Source: Pedobacter aquae
GTDB lineage: Bacteria; Bacteroidota; Bacteroidia; Sphingobacteriales; Sphingobacteriaceae
Direction of reading: 5' to 3'
Assembly: GCF_008195825.1 (NCBI RefSeq)
Contig: NZ_CP043329.1
Span: forward strand, 992,001-1,056,000
Length of the DNA: 64,000 nucleotides
The position numbers were made by a program, and so were the translations under genes. Shown here piece by piece: positions 33,414 to 42,238 of this stretch. Every line of letters begins with the position of its first letter. The first letter of the stretch is position 1. The notes beneath the pieces are model-generated. The model was not told where the DNA came from. It was given only the letters and a program-made list of their open reading frames with translations, and ran no database searches.

Positions 33414-35870
33414 TTACTCTTGTTCTTCTTTTCTTTTTTCTCGCTGCAATTTTCTTTCATCCTTTTTACTTAAAGGCGCTTCTGTTTCTTGCTTTTGAGT
33501 AACACCCTGTTTAACATCAGGAGTTTTATTCTGGTTTTTATTTTCAGTTTTTATTTCTGTTTCAGGATTTACTTCCTGGTTTTGCTGCGCCTCAGGATTT
33601 TCTATTTCCATCAGCATCAAAGAATCTACAGCCAAGCTATCTGTGCTGTTGGTATCTACAACAATTCTCGGACTAGGGCATATATAAGTACGAGTAATTT
33701 CAATATCTGGTTTAGGAAAAGGACCTGGCGTTATGCCTGTTTGTGGGTCGCGATATACTTTTTCCATAAACTTACCAAAAATAGGTAAAGCCGTTCTAGA
33801 GCCTTCACCTGTTTGTGCATCCTTAAAGTGTATACTTCTATCGTCTGCACCAACCCAAACGCCTGTCACTAAATCTTTGGTGATACCCATATACCAACCA
33901 TCAACATAATCTGATGATGTACCTGTTTTACCACCAATTTGGTTATTTTTCTTCCACAAATCCCATTCCCATAAGGCTTGCGATGTGCCGCCGGGTTCTT
34001 CCATACCACCTCTAAACATATATAGCATTAACCATGCTATTTCTTCGCTTAAAACTTGTGTATGTTTTGCTTTAAATTCTTCGATGATATTGCCATCTAA
34101 ATCGGTTATTTTCTCTACCAAAATAGGGTCTACTCTTTTTCCTTTATTTAGAAAAGTGCCATAAGCCCTTACCATTTCATAAACGCTAACATCATTAGAA
34201 CCTAAACTTACAGAAGGTACGGATTGTAATTTACTTTCGATACCACATTCATGCGCTAATTCTACAACTTTATCCCAACCTACTTGCTCTGTAATTTGTG
34301 CGGTGATAGAATTTACAGATTTTCCCATGGCCCAGCGTAAGGACATTTCGCGGTAAGAGAAGTTCCAATCGGCATTTTTAGGTTCCCAAACTTCGGTCTT
34401 AGAGCCTATTTTATAGGCTATTTTAACAGGTTTATCGGTAAACTTATCACAAGGGTTTAAACCACTTTCTAAAGCCGCTAAATAAGCAAAAGGTTTAAAG
34501 GTAGAACCCGCCTGACGTTTAGATTGCTTTACATGGTCATATTTGAAGTAGTTATAATTATCACCACCAACCCAAACTTTTATTTTGCCAGAAAAAGGGT
34601 CTAAAGTCATCATACCTGTATTTAGCATTTTGGCATAATAAGTTAAAGAGTCTATGGTAGAAAACTCCACTTCTTTATCACCATCCCAGGTAAAGACAGT
34701 CATCTTTTTAGGCTTATTTAAATAATAATCTATAGAGTCGCGGTTATTTTTAAGACGCTTTTTAAAATCGACATACCAAGGCAATTTTTGTAAGTTGTTT
34801 TCTATAAAATTCGGAATAACATTTCCTTCAGAATCTCGCCAAGGCTCTTCATCTCCCCAAACATTATTAAACCTTCTTTGCAAGATTTTCATGTGGTTTT
34901 GTACCGCTTCTTCGGCATATTTTTGCAACCTAGAATCAATGGTGGTATAAATTTTTAAGCCATCCTCATATAAATCAAAGCCATTTTCATCACACCATTC
35001 TTGTAGCCATTTAGCAACCGCTGTTCTTAAATAAGAATCGCCATCATTCTTGCCGGTATCTTTACCTAAATTAAGTTTTAAAGGTTTTTTTACTGTTTTT
35101 TGATAAGTAGCATCGTTTATATATTCGTATTTAAGCATTTGTGCCAAAACAATGTTTCGTCTGTCTAATGCTTTTTCGGGGTTTTTAATAGGGTTGTAGG
35201 TTGATGTTGCTTTAAGCATTCCTACCAATAGGGCTGATTCTTCTAACTTAACTTTATCTACAGCTTTATTGAAATAATGCTTTGCTGCGGTGTTGATACC
35301 GTAAGAATTATTACCAAAAGGTACGGTATTGAGGTACATGGTGATAATATCTTCCTTAGAATAATTGGCTTCTAATTTATAGGCAGTTAGCCATTCTTTA
35401 AATTTAGAAACCAAGGTTCTTACTACCGGGATATGTTTAATAAAACCTTGAGATTTATTGTTTCTGGTACGATATAGATTTTTTGCTAGCTGCTGTGTGA
35501 TTGTACTTCCGCCACGTTTATCTCCGGTAAGGGTAGAAATAACGCCAGAACCTATGGAAAGGAAATCAACCCCAGAGTGCTTATAAAACCTAGCATCTTC
35601 TGTAGCGATTAAGGCGTTTACAATGGTGCTATCAATCTGATTGAAATTAACAGGCGTACGGTTTTCTTTATAGTATTTGCCAATGAGTTTGCCATCTGAA
35701 TAATAAACTTCTGAGGAAAGACTTAATGATGGGAATTTAATATCTTTTTTTACGGGAGAATAACCAAAAAGCCATAAAAAATTAAGCTCTACTGCACAAA
35801 TGAAAATAATAAATAGGTAAATAACAATACTGAAGTATCTGAGAGGCTTATTAGGTATTTCTTTAAACAT
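33414..35870 (-). CDS. Penicillin-binding protein 1A-type peptidoglycan synthase
   Basis: A single N-terminal transmembrane helix is followed by a glycosyltransferase family 51 domain with ATEDARFYKHSGVDF and GGSTITQQLAKNLY. The transpeptidase domain has the SxxK motif in GSTFKPFAYLAAL, SxN in KSVNSITAQ and KTG in GGKTGTSSDYVDGWY. It polymerises glycan strands and cross-links peptides. The C-terminal tail is low-complexity and rich in K, E and Q. Length (818 residues) is normal for class A enzymes. Confidence 0.93.
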   Translation of the reverse strand: MFKEIPNKPLRYFSIVIYLFIIFICAVELNFLWLFGYSPVKKDIKFPSLSLSSEVYYSDGKLIGKYYKENRTPVNFNQIDSTIVNALIATEDARFYKHSGVDFLSIGSGVISTLTGDKRGGSTITQQLAKNLYRTRNNKSQGFIKHIPVVRTLVSKFKEWLTAYKLEANYSKEDIITMYLNTVPFGNNSYGINTAAKHYFNKAVDKVKLEESALLVGMLKATSTYNPIKNPEKALDRRNIVLAQMLKYEYINDATYQKTVKKPLKLNLGKDTGKNDGDSYLRTAVAKWLQEWCDENGFDLYEDGLKIYTTIDSRLQKYAEEAVQNHMKILQRRFNNVWGDEEPWRDSEGNVIPNFIENNLQKLPWYVDFKKRLKNNRDSIDYYLNKPKKMTVFTWDGDKEVEFSTIDSLTYYAKMLNTGMMTLDPFSGKIKVWVGGDNYNYFKYDHVKQSKRQAGSTFKPFAYLAALESGLNPCDKFTDKPVKIAYKIGSKTEVWEPKNADWNFSYREMSLRWAMGKSVNSITAQITEQVGWDKVVELAHECGIESKLQSVPSVSLGSNDVSVYEMVRAYGTFLNKGKRVDPILVEKITDLDGNIIEEFKAKHTQVLSEEIAWLMLYMFRGGMEEPGGTSQALWEWDLWKKNNQIGGKTGTSSDYVDGWYMGITKDLVTGVWVGADDRSIHFKDAQTGEGSRTALPIFGKFMEKVYRDPQTGITPGPFPKPDIEITRTYICPSPRIVVDTNSTDSLAVDSLMLMEIENPEAQQNQEVNPETEIKTENKNQNKTPDVKQGVTQKQETEAPLSKKDERKLQREKRKEEQE

Positions 35871-35982
35871 ATATAAAGATGAAAAAAAGATGCTTTGATT
35901 TATAAATAGCTACAAAAATAATTAGCCAGCAGACTAAAACGCTAAATTATGGCTAAAATTTCAGTTTGCTAAATTTTAAATG

Positions 35983-36759
35983 TTAAATCAAGTTAAAATC
36001 ATCAGCATCTTTCAAGAAAGGCATTTCTGTTCTTACCCTTTCTACTTCAGCTTTATTAATGGTAAAGGTATAAAGGTCTTCTTCGTCTCTTTTATAGTAG
36101 ATAACATCTCCAGCAGGACTTAAACAAGTAGTATCTCCACTATAATAAATTTGTTTACCATCATAACCAACACGGTTTAAAGCGATGATAAATGATTGAT
36201 TTTCAACTGCTCTGGCAGGGATCAGCATACGCCAGTGATGCGCTCTTTTCTCGGGCCAATTGGCAACCACCAAAAGTAAATCATATTGTTGTTGATGGTT
36301 TCTTAGCCATACCGGGAAACGTAAATCATAACAAATGGCCAATCTTATTTTCCAGCCTTTAAGCTCTACAATAACCTGTTTATCACCAGCTGTATAAGTT
36401 TTATCTTCCTCTCCTAAACCAAATAAGTGTTTTTTATCATAGGTTTCATAGCTCGCATCTGGGCGCATCCAAACCATACGGTTATAGAAATTGCCATTTT
36501 CTTCTATAATAAGGCTTCCGGTAACTACGGCATTGAATTTTCTCGCGGTATCTCGCATCCAGTTAACGGTTTTACCATCCATTTTTTCTGCATTTTCAAC
36601 AGCATTCATGGTAAAACCTGTATTAAACATTTCTGGCAACACAATTAAATCTGTACGCTCTCTAATATCAGATAGCTTCAAACTTATATTTTGGAGATTC
36701 TTGGCAGCATTTTCCCAAAATAAATAGGCTTGTAAGAGCGTCACTTTTAATTGTTCCAT
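35983..36759 (-). CDS. Omega-amidase (nitrilase superfamily, YafV-like)
   Basis: The nitrilase-fold catalytic triad is seen as Glu in LPEMFNTGF, Lys in YDKKHLFG and Cys in LAICYDLRFP. The 258-residue length fits omega-amidases that hydrolyse alpha-ketoglutaramate and related keto-acid amides. The aminotransferase gene lies 3 bases upstream on the same strand; glutamine or methionine transamination followed by omega-amidase is a known two-step pathway, which supports the assignment. Confidence 0.85.
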   Translation of the reverse strand: MEQLKVTLLQAYLFWENAAKNLQNISLKLSDIRERTDLIVLPEMFNTGFTMNAVENAEKMDGKTVNWMRDTARKFNAVVTGSLIIEENGNFYNRMVWMRPDASYETYDKKHLFGLGEEDKTYTAGDKQVIVELKGWKIRLAICYDLRFPVWLRNHQQQYDLLLVVANWPEKRAHHWRMLIPARAVENQSFIIALNRVGYDGKQIYYSGDTTCLSPAGDVIYYKRDEEDLYTFTINKAEVERVRTEMPFLKDADDFNLI

Positions 36760-36762
36760 TAT

Positions 36763-37932
36763 TTAAATTTTAACTAGATTATTAACGGCTTTTTCTAATG
36801 TTTCTTGCTTTTTCGCAAAACACAGCCTTAAGGTTTTGTAATCTGTAGTTTTAGAATAAAATGGAGAGGCAGGTATACTGGCTACTCTATATTCTTTTAA
36901 TAGTTTCATAGCCATGTCAGTATCTTTGTCAAAAGATATCTTCTCATAGCTAACCATTTGAAAATAAGAGCCTTCGCAAGGTAATAAAGTTAATTTAGTT
37001 TCTTGCAATAATTTTCTAAAAAAATCTCTCTTTTCTTGATAAAAGCTAGCCAATCCTAGATAAACATCGGGTTTTTGCATATAGGTATTTATAGCGTATT
37101 GCATAGGTGTATTCACAGAAAATATCTGGAATTGATGCACTTTTCTAAATTCTTTCATCAAAGCTTCTGGGGCACTGCAATAACCAATTTTCCATCCTGT
37201 GGTATGGAAAAGTTTACCAAAACTAGCCGTTACAAAAGTTCTTTCTTTCAGCTCGGGATAAGCCGCTAAGCTTAAATGTTTTCTGCCATCGTAGGTTAAA
37301 TGTTCATAAACTTCATCACTCACAATAATAATATCTGTATTTCTGGTGATGTTGATGAGTTCTTTAATATCGGTCTCATTCAATGTTCTACCTGTAGGGT
37401 TATGAGGCGAGTTAACGATAATCATTTTAGTATTAGCAGAAACTAGCTTTTTTACCGTACTCCAATCAATTTCATATTCGGGAGGTGCCATTTCATAAGC
37501 CTTAACTAAGCCACCTAAAAGCCTTACCATGGGTGCATAAGCATCATAAGCAGGTTCAAAAATAATGACTTCATCATTTGGTCTTAAAATAGCGGTGATG
37601 GCTGTTGAAATGGCTTGCGTACCGCCAGCTGTAATGGTTATTTCTGTTTCCGGATGGTAATAAGACTGATGTAAATTTTCTATTTTAGCACTTAAAGTTT
37701 CTCTTAAAGCTAATAAACCAGGCATAGGCGCATACTGGTTATGGCCTTTTTTCATTTCTTTAAAAACCAGTTCTTTGAGTTTTTCATCACAATCAAAATC
37801 TGGGAAACCTTGAGATAAATTAATGGCATCATATTCTTGAGCCAAAGCACTCATCACAGAAAAAATAGTGGTAGTAACGTTGGGTAACTTTGAAATAATA
37901 TTAATCACGAGCTTTAAATTAGAACATCCCAA
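36763..37932 (-). CDS. PLP aminotransferase (methionine/glutamine transaminase, YbdL-like)
   Basis: A class I aminotransferase with INLSQGFPDFDCDE at the N terminus, NSPHNPTGRTL in the middle and the PLP lysine in TASFGKLFHTTGWKIGY. It closely resembles the YbdL/kynurenine aminotransferase group, which uses methionine and glutamine with keto-acids. It shares a transcript with the omega-amidase gene. The first few codons (MGCSNLKL) are atypical; a GTG at 37908 is an alternative start. Confidence 0.88.
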   Translation of the reverse strand: MGCSNLKLVINIISKLPNVTTTIFSVMSALAQEYDAINLSQGFPDFDCDEKLKELVFKEMKKGHNQYAPMPGLLALRETLSAKIENLHQSYYHPETEITITAGGTQAISTAITAILRPNDEVIIFEPAYDAYAPMVRLLGGLVKAYEMAPPEYEIDWSTVKKLVSANTKMIIVNSPHNPTGRTLNETDIKELINITRNTDIIIVSDEVYEHLTYDGRKHLSLAAYPELKERTFVTASFGKLFHTTGWKIGYCSAPEALMKEFRKVHQFQIFSVNTPMQYAINTYMQKPDVYLGLASFYQEKRDFFRKLLQETKLTLLPCEGSYFQMVSYEKISFDKDTDMAMKLLKEYRVASIPASPFYSKTTDYKTLRLCFAKKQETLEKAVNNLVKI

Positions 37933-38000
37933 ATTAATATTATTTTTAAACTAACAGAAACCTAATCTTTTTGTTATAGAAGAATTATTTAAACTAAACC

Positions 38001-38780
38001 ATGGACAATACCATTAGTTATCAATCTAAAGCCAATAAGTTATACATCATTTTAGGCGGTTTTTTTATTGCCAATGCTATACTTGCCGAATTTATAGGGG
38101 TAAAAATATTCTCCGTAGAAGAGTCTATAGGCTTAAAAAAGTTTGATATCGACCTTTTTGGGGTAGAGGGATTATCTTTTAACATGTCGGCAGGGGTACT
38201 AAACTGGCCTTTTGTATTTATCATGACGGATATTATAAATGAATATTATGGTGTTAAAGGCGTAAAATTCTTATCCTATTTAGGTGCTGCTTTAATAGCT
38301 TTTGCTTTTTTAATGGTAGGTTTTGCCATGTCTTTAAGTCCTGCAGATTTCTGGTTACTGCAAAATATTAACGGTGAAGCTTTAAATATGAATAATGCCT
38401 TCTCGGCAATTTTTGGCCAAGGTATGTGGATTATTATAGGCTCTATCACTGCATTTTTAATAGGGCAGGTGGCAGATGTTAGCATCTTTCATAAAATAAA
38501 GAAACTAACGGGCGAGCGTAATTTATGGCTAAGAGCCACAGGTTCTACTTTGGTTTCTCAACTGATAGATAGCTTTGTGGTGATTTTTATAGCTTTTTAC
38601 CTTAACCCACAATACAGCTGGAGCTGGCAAATGGTTGCCGCAATAGGTTTGGTGAATTATACCTATAAGTTTATTGTCGCACTGCTTTTAACCCCCATCT
38701 TATATGTTTTACATAGTGCTATTGATAGGTATTTAGGAAAAGATTTGGCGCAGCAATTGATAGCCAAAGCTGCTCAATAA
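38001..38780 (+). CDS. Queuosine precursor transporter (YhhQ/DUF165 family)
   Basis: Six or so transmembrane helices and the family patterns NILAEFIGVKIF-like (here AILAEFIGVKIF), FIMTDIINEYYG and RATGSTLVSQLIDSFVV identify this as a YhhQ-type carrier that imports preQ0/preQ1 for queuosine synthesis. Length 259 is normal to slightly long. The PAP2 gene follows after 18 bases. Confidence 0.88.
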   Translation: MDNTISYQSKANKLYIILGGFFIANAILAEFIGVKIFSVEESIGLKKFDIDLFGVEGLSFNMSAGVLNWPFVFIMTDIINEYYGVKGVKFLSYLGAALIAFAFLMVGFAMSLSPADFWLLQNINGEALNMNNAFSAIFGQGMWIIIGSITAFLIGQVADVSIFHKIKKLTGERNLWLRATGSTLVSQLIDSFVVIFIAFYLNPQYSWSWQMVAAIGLVNYTYKFIVALLLTPILYVLHSAIDRYLGKDLAQQLIAKAAQ

Positions 38781-38798
38781 TTATTCTTCATTTAGGCT

Positions 38799-39494
38799 AT
38801 GATGATTAAAAACACTTATCAAAAGCTGGTTAAAACTTTGCTTTTGCTTTTTTCAGAAGCGGCAATTCTTTTTTTATTGTTGTTTACCGCACTTATCGTT
38901 TTTCTATTTACGGCAAAAATGGTGTTTATTGATGAACGCCTGGAGTTTGATTTATATGTTTTTAAGCTCTTACTTGAGCATGTAAACCCAACTTCTACTG
39001 CCATCATGCTGTTTTTTACGCAATTGGGTAGTTCGGTAGTTATCACCACAGGAAATCTTTTATTGATAGCCTATTTCTTGTTTTTAAAAAAACGACGATG
39101 GTTTGCCTTAAAAGTACCCGCAGTATCTTTAAGTAGTTTAGCTTTAATGCTAAGCTTGAAAAGCCTTTTTAACCGACCAAGACCGCTATCGCCTTTGCTT
39201 TACCAAGAGCTAGGCTTAAGTTTCCCAAGCGGACATGCCTTAAGCGCCGTAACTTTTTATGGTTTAATCATCTATTTAATCTCCATCAGCAGTTTAACCA
39301 AACAAACCAAGTTCTTTATTAACAGTCTTTTAGTTTTCATCATCTTTATGGTGGGTTTAAGCAGAATATACCTAAGGGTGCATTATACCAGCGATGTAAT
39401 TGCCGGTTTTTGTGCTGGTATTTTATGGCTTTGGTTGGCGGTAAAAATATTAAACGGTATTGAGAAATTTAGTAGGAGGGAGTTGGGGGGGTAG
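38799..39494 (+). CDS. PAP2-type phosphatase
   Basis: The three PAP2 signatures are present: KSLFNRPRP, FPSGHALS and SRIYLRVHYTSDVIAG. Five or six transmembrane helices are predicted by eye. It dephosphorylates membrane lipid phosphates (phosphatidate or undecaprenyl pyrophosphate-type substrates) at the periplasmic face. The stop is followed directly by GT-rich repeats. Confidence 0.88.
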   Translation: MMIKNTYQKLVKTLLLLFSEAAILFLLLFTALIVFLFTAKMVFIDERLEFDLYVFKLLLEHVNPTSTAIMLFFTQLGSSVVITTGNLLLIAYFLFLKKRRWFALKVPAVSLSSLALMLSLKSLFNRPRPLSPLLYQELGLSFPSGHALSAVTFYGLIIYLISISSLTKQTKFFINSLLVFIIFMVGLSRIYLRVHYTSDVIAGFCAGILWLWLAVKILNGIEKFSRRELGG

Positions 39495-39625
39495 TTTGTT
39501 AGGTGGTTAGTTGGTTAGGTTGTTAGTTGGTTAGGTGGTTGGATGGTTAGGTTGTTAGTTTGTTGGATGGTTAGTTTGTTGGGTGGTTAGGTGGTTAGGT
39601 GGTTAGGTGGTTAGTTTGTTGGGTT
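39494..39625. repeat. GT-rich simple repeat
   Basis: Irregular tandem copies of GGTTAGGTGGTTAGTTTGTTG-like 4-8 base words follow the PAP2 stop. No coding potential. Confidence 0.8.
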
Positions 39626-40010
39626 TTATTGATTGATTTTTGATGGATTGAATGAGTGATTAAGCTTTCCTAGATTTTTTAATTTTTAATTTTTCCTTTT
39701 GAATTTTGAATCAGTTGTCGGTTGCCAGTTTTGAGTTTTTAGTTCTGGGTGTGAATGTTATTGATTGATTTTTGATGGATTGAGTTTTGATTGAATGATT
39801 AAGAGATTTTTGTGTTATTGCGATGAGGAACGAAGAAGCAATCTTGATTTTATTGATTGATTTTTGAATGAGAGATTGATTGATTGATTTTTGAATTTTT
39901 AATTTTTCCTTTTGAATTTTGAATCAGTTGTCGGTTGCCAGTTTTGAGTTTCTTGTTTCCAGTTTTTAATTTTTAATTTTCACTTTTTAATTTTTCCTAA
40001 TGAATTTTCC
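39626..40010. repeat. Degenerate repeats related to the block after argS
   Basis: Two copies of TTTTGAATCAGTTGTCGG and several of TTTTTCCTTTTGAATTTTG match the units at 4550-5520. No gene is present through 40187 beyond AT-rich upstream sequence of the next gene. Confidence 0.75.
39814..39846. repeat. Short dispersed repeat (copy 2)
   Basis: GTTATTGCGATGAGG followed by AACGAAGAAGCAATC matches the copy at 5524-5556 with few differences. Confidence 0.6.
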
Positions 40011-40187
40011 AAAAAAAATGTAAAATTTTAGTTTTCCACACTTGTAAGTTATTGTTTATCAGTATTATATTTTGTATTTTATTGTTTTAGCCGTATTAAA
40101 GGAAATTGCATGTGCAAAACTAAACATAATTACTATTTAACTGCTATTTAAATTTGTATTGATTGATGTAATCAGATACAAATAGCT

Positions 40188-40865
40188 ATGAGAAAAATGC
40201 CGATATCTTCCGTTTCTATAAGCCAGCGTGGTGTTGCGGGTATACCTAAATCTAACTGTGAACTTGTTTTTAGGGGAAGATTAATTTTAAAGAATATTTA
40301 TTTAACCTATCATTTTTCTACCGAGAAAGAATTAAAAACGGGTATGCAAATGCCCGAGGATTATTTCTTAGCTATTATTCCTTTTTTAGAGGAAGAGGGT
40401 TTAGATGCTGCTCATGAATATTTAAGCTTTAGTGCTGCTGGAATTGCTATTAAAGGGTTTGAAGGTGGTTACAGTCATTACAGCAGGGAAAAGTTAGCGC
40501 TTCTGTACATCATCATCAATTACGAGTTGGGGAGAAAGTTGCAAATTAACGCTTTAATTAAAGATGAGCTTATTGGTATTAAGAGCATGGCAGATTTGGT
40601 AGACTGGGTAAGCAACTATCAAAACGAAAAGGATATGCAGCGTATTTTAGAAAAAGATAATTTAAGTACAGCTACTGCTAGGCCGCATAAATCTAATCCT
40701 ATAAGCCCAGATGATTTACTTACCCGAAAGGAGCTGGCTAGTAAATTAAATATCTCTACCAGAACCATTAGCAGGCATCCCGATAAGTTTGTTCCTATTT
40801 TAATAGGTAAGCGTTACCATTACAGTTTGCAAGATAGTTTAAGGTATAAAAATGTAAAACTTTAG
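40188..40865 (+). CDS. Unknown protein with C-terminal helix-turn-helix
   Basis: I do not recognise the family. The first 150 residues are helical with no clear motif (e.g. MPEDYFLAIIPFLEEEGLDA). The C terminus LLTRKELASKLNISTRTISR, followed by ILIGKRYHYSLQDSLRYK, looks like an excisionase/MerR-type DNA-binding helix-turn-helix with a wing. It could be a DNA-binding regulator. The next gene is 425 bases downstream with a palindrome between. Confidence 0.6.
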   Translation: MRKMPISSVSISQRGVAGIPKSNCELVFRGRLILKNIYLTYHFSTEKELKTGMQMPEDYFLAIIPFLEEEGLDAAHEYLSFSAAGIAIKGFEGGYSHYSREKLALLYIIINYELGRKLQINALIKDELIGIKSMADLVDWVSNYQNEKDMQRILEKDNLSTATARPHKSNPISPDDLLTRKELASKLNISTRTISRHPDKFVPILIGKRYHYSLQDSLRYKNVKL

Positions 40866-41289
40866 GCTTTATATACTCAAAAATAGCTATCTCTTATTCC
40901 TTCATTCTTAGCTGCCCGGCTAGATAAATCATGCTAAACAAGGCTTAATTTCATCCTGGCTAAGCCTAAAAAAATCCCTCATCATTAAGCTTTTAGTTTT
41001 TGTCAACTTTTTTGATAAAAAAAGGTCTTAAATCTGTTATTTTCTTCAAGCTAGGTTCACCCTAGGATCACCCTACTATCACCCTAGGATGAACCTAGCT
41101 TAATTGAGCTTTTAAATGATGACACAAGTAGGAAAATAATGGACAAAAGATGACAAATTGATACAATTGAGACAGTTTTTAGTCAATAGTGTACATGTTT
41201 AGACATAGTATGCCAAAATTCTGGAAGCCTAAAATTAGCCTCTACTTTTGGGATATGAAGCAATGGAGCTTCTGTAAAATTTATTAAAT
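40866..41289. other. Gene-free region holding a 54-bp palindrome
   Basis: No gene is supported. The palindrome listed at 41048-41101 is the only structure seen; flanks are AT-rich. Confidence 0.6.
41048..41101. repeat. Palindrome with internal TCACCCTA direct repeats
   Basis: AAGCTAGGTTCA (41048-41059) and TGAACCTAGCTT (41090-41101) are exact 12-bp inverted repeats. Between them TCACCCTA occurs three times at 11-12 base spacing, twice as part of CCCTAGGA. Regular spacing near one helical turn suggests a protein-binding array; no T run argues against a plain terminator. Confidence 0.7.
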
Positions 41290-41850
41290 ATGGCTATAAG
41301 TCAGAACAACGTTATTACCCACGGTTTAACGGGTAAAATTGGAGATTTGCTTGTTTTTAAAAGGCAATTTGGTAAAACAGTGGTTACCAAGATACCTGCA
41401 AAAACCACTATTGCACCTACCAGCAACCAAACCGAGGTTAAAGATAGGTTTACCTTAGCTAGTAAGTTTGCTAAACAAGTATTACAAAACCCGGTATTAA
41501 GCTTACAATATGCCACTATGGCTAAAAAAGGGCAAAGGGTTTACAATGCAGCTTTTGCCGATTATTTTGTAGCCCCAAGTTTAAGCGACCCTAGAGGTGT
41601 TTATGATGGGGGAGTTGGTACCCAATTGGTGATTAAAGCCATTGATAACTACGAGGTAAAAGAAGTGCAGTTGGCTATTTATGATAGCACTGGCGATTTG
41701 GTAGAAGAAGGTAATGCTACCTTACTTATAAGTGGGGTAGACTGGCAGTTTACATGCGCTACTGCTTTTGCCAACCCCACTGGCTGCAAACTTTTATGGA
41801 GCGCTACAGATTGGGCTGGCAATACCACAGAACTAGAAATTACCGTGTAA
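41290..41850 (+). CDS. Conserved hypothetical protein
   Basis: The 186-residue product has no signal peptide. The N-terminal half (HGLTGKIGDLLVFKRQFGKT, then FTLASKFAKQVLQNP) is a pattern I associate with uncharacterised proteins of Sphingobacteriales; the C-terminal half looks like an immunoglobulin-like beta sandwich (VKEVQLAIYDSTGDLVEEGNA, WSATDWAGNTTELEITV). No function can be assigned. A strong terminator follows. Confidence 0.6.
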   Translation: MAISQNNVITHGLTGKIGDLLVFKRQFGKTVVTKIPAKTTIAPTSNQTEVKDRFTLASKFAKQVLQNPVLSLQYATMAKKGQRVYNAAFADYFVAPSLSDPRGVYDGGVGTQLVIKAIDNYEVKEVQLAIYDSTGDLVEEGNATLLISGVDWQFTCATAFANPTGCKLLWSATDWAGNTTELEITV

Positions 41851-41875
41851 TTTAAAACTTATGCTAAAATTGTGA

Positions 41876-41912
41876 ACGGCTACCAAAGATGATTTGGTAG
41901 CCGTATTGTTTT
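41876..41912 (+). terminator. Intrinsic terminator after the hypothetical gene
   Basis: ACGGCTACCAAA and TTTGGTAGCCGT form an exact 12-bp stem with a 5-base loop, followed by a T-rich stretch. The remaining bases to 42238 hold nothing further that I can support. Confidence 0.8.
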
Positions 41913-42238
41913 GGGGTATTTTTTTTAACTACAAATTAGAATTTAGATAATATTATTATATTCGTTTGCTTGAAAAACTTAAACATCTACGATATTTTTA
42001 TAAGTGTCTTGATTTTATTGAATGATGGTTTAAATAAATTAAATGGTTAATAAGAAAACGCTTTCTGAACATGATATTTGCACAAATTTTACAAGAAAAT
42101 GCAGCCTCCTGATTTAATCTTAAACATACAATCTATTAACTAGGGTAAAACAAGAGAGTAGATTTTTTAAGCTTTTATAAATACAAACTAAATTAGCAGA
42201 ACTGCAAGCACTAGAATTTAAATATTTTTAACAGCATA

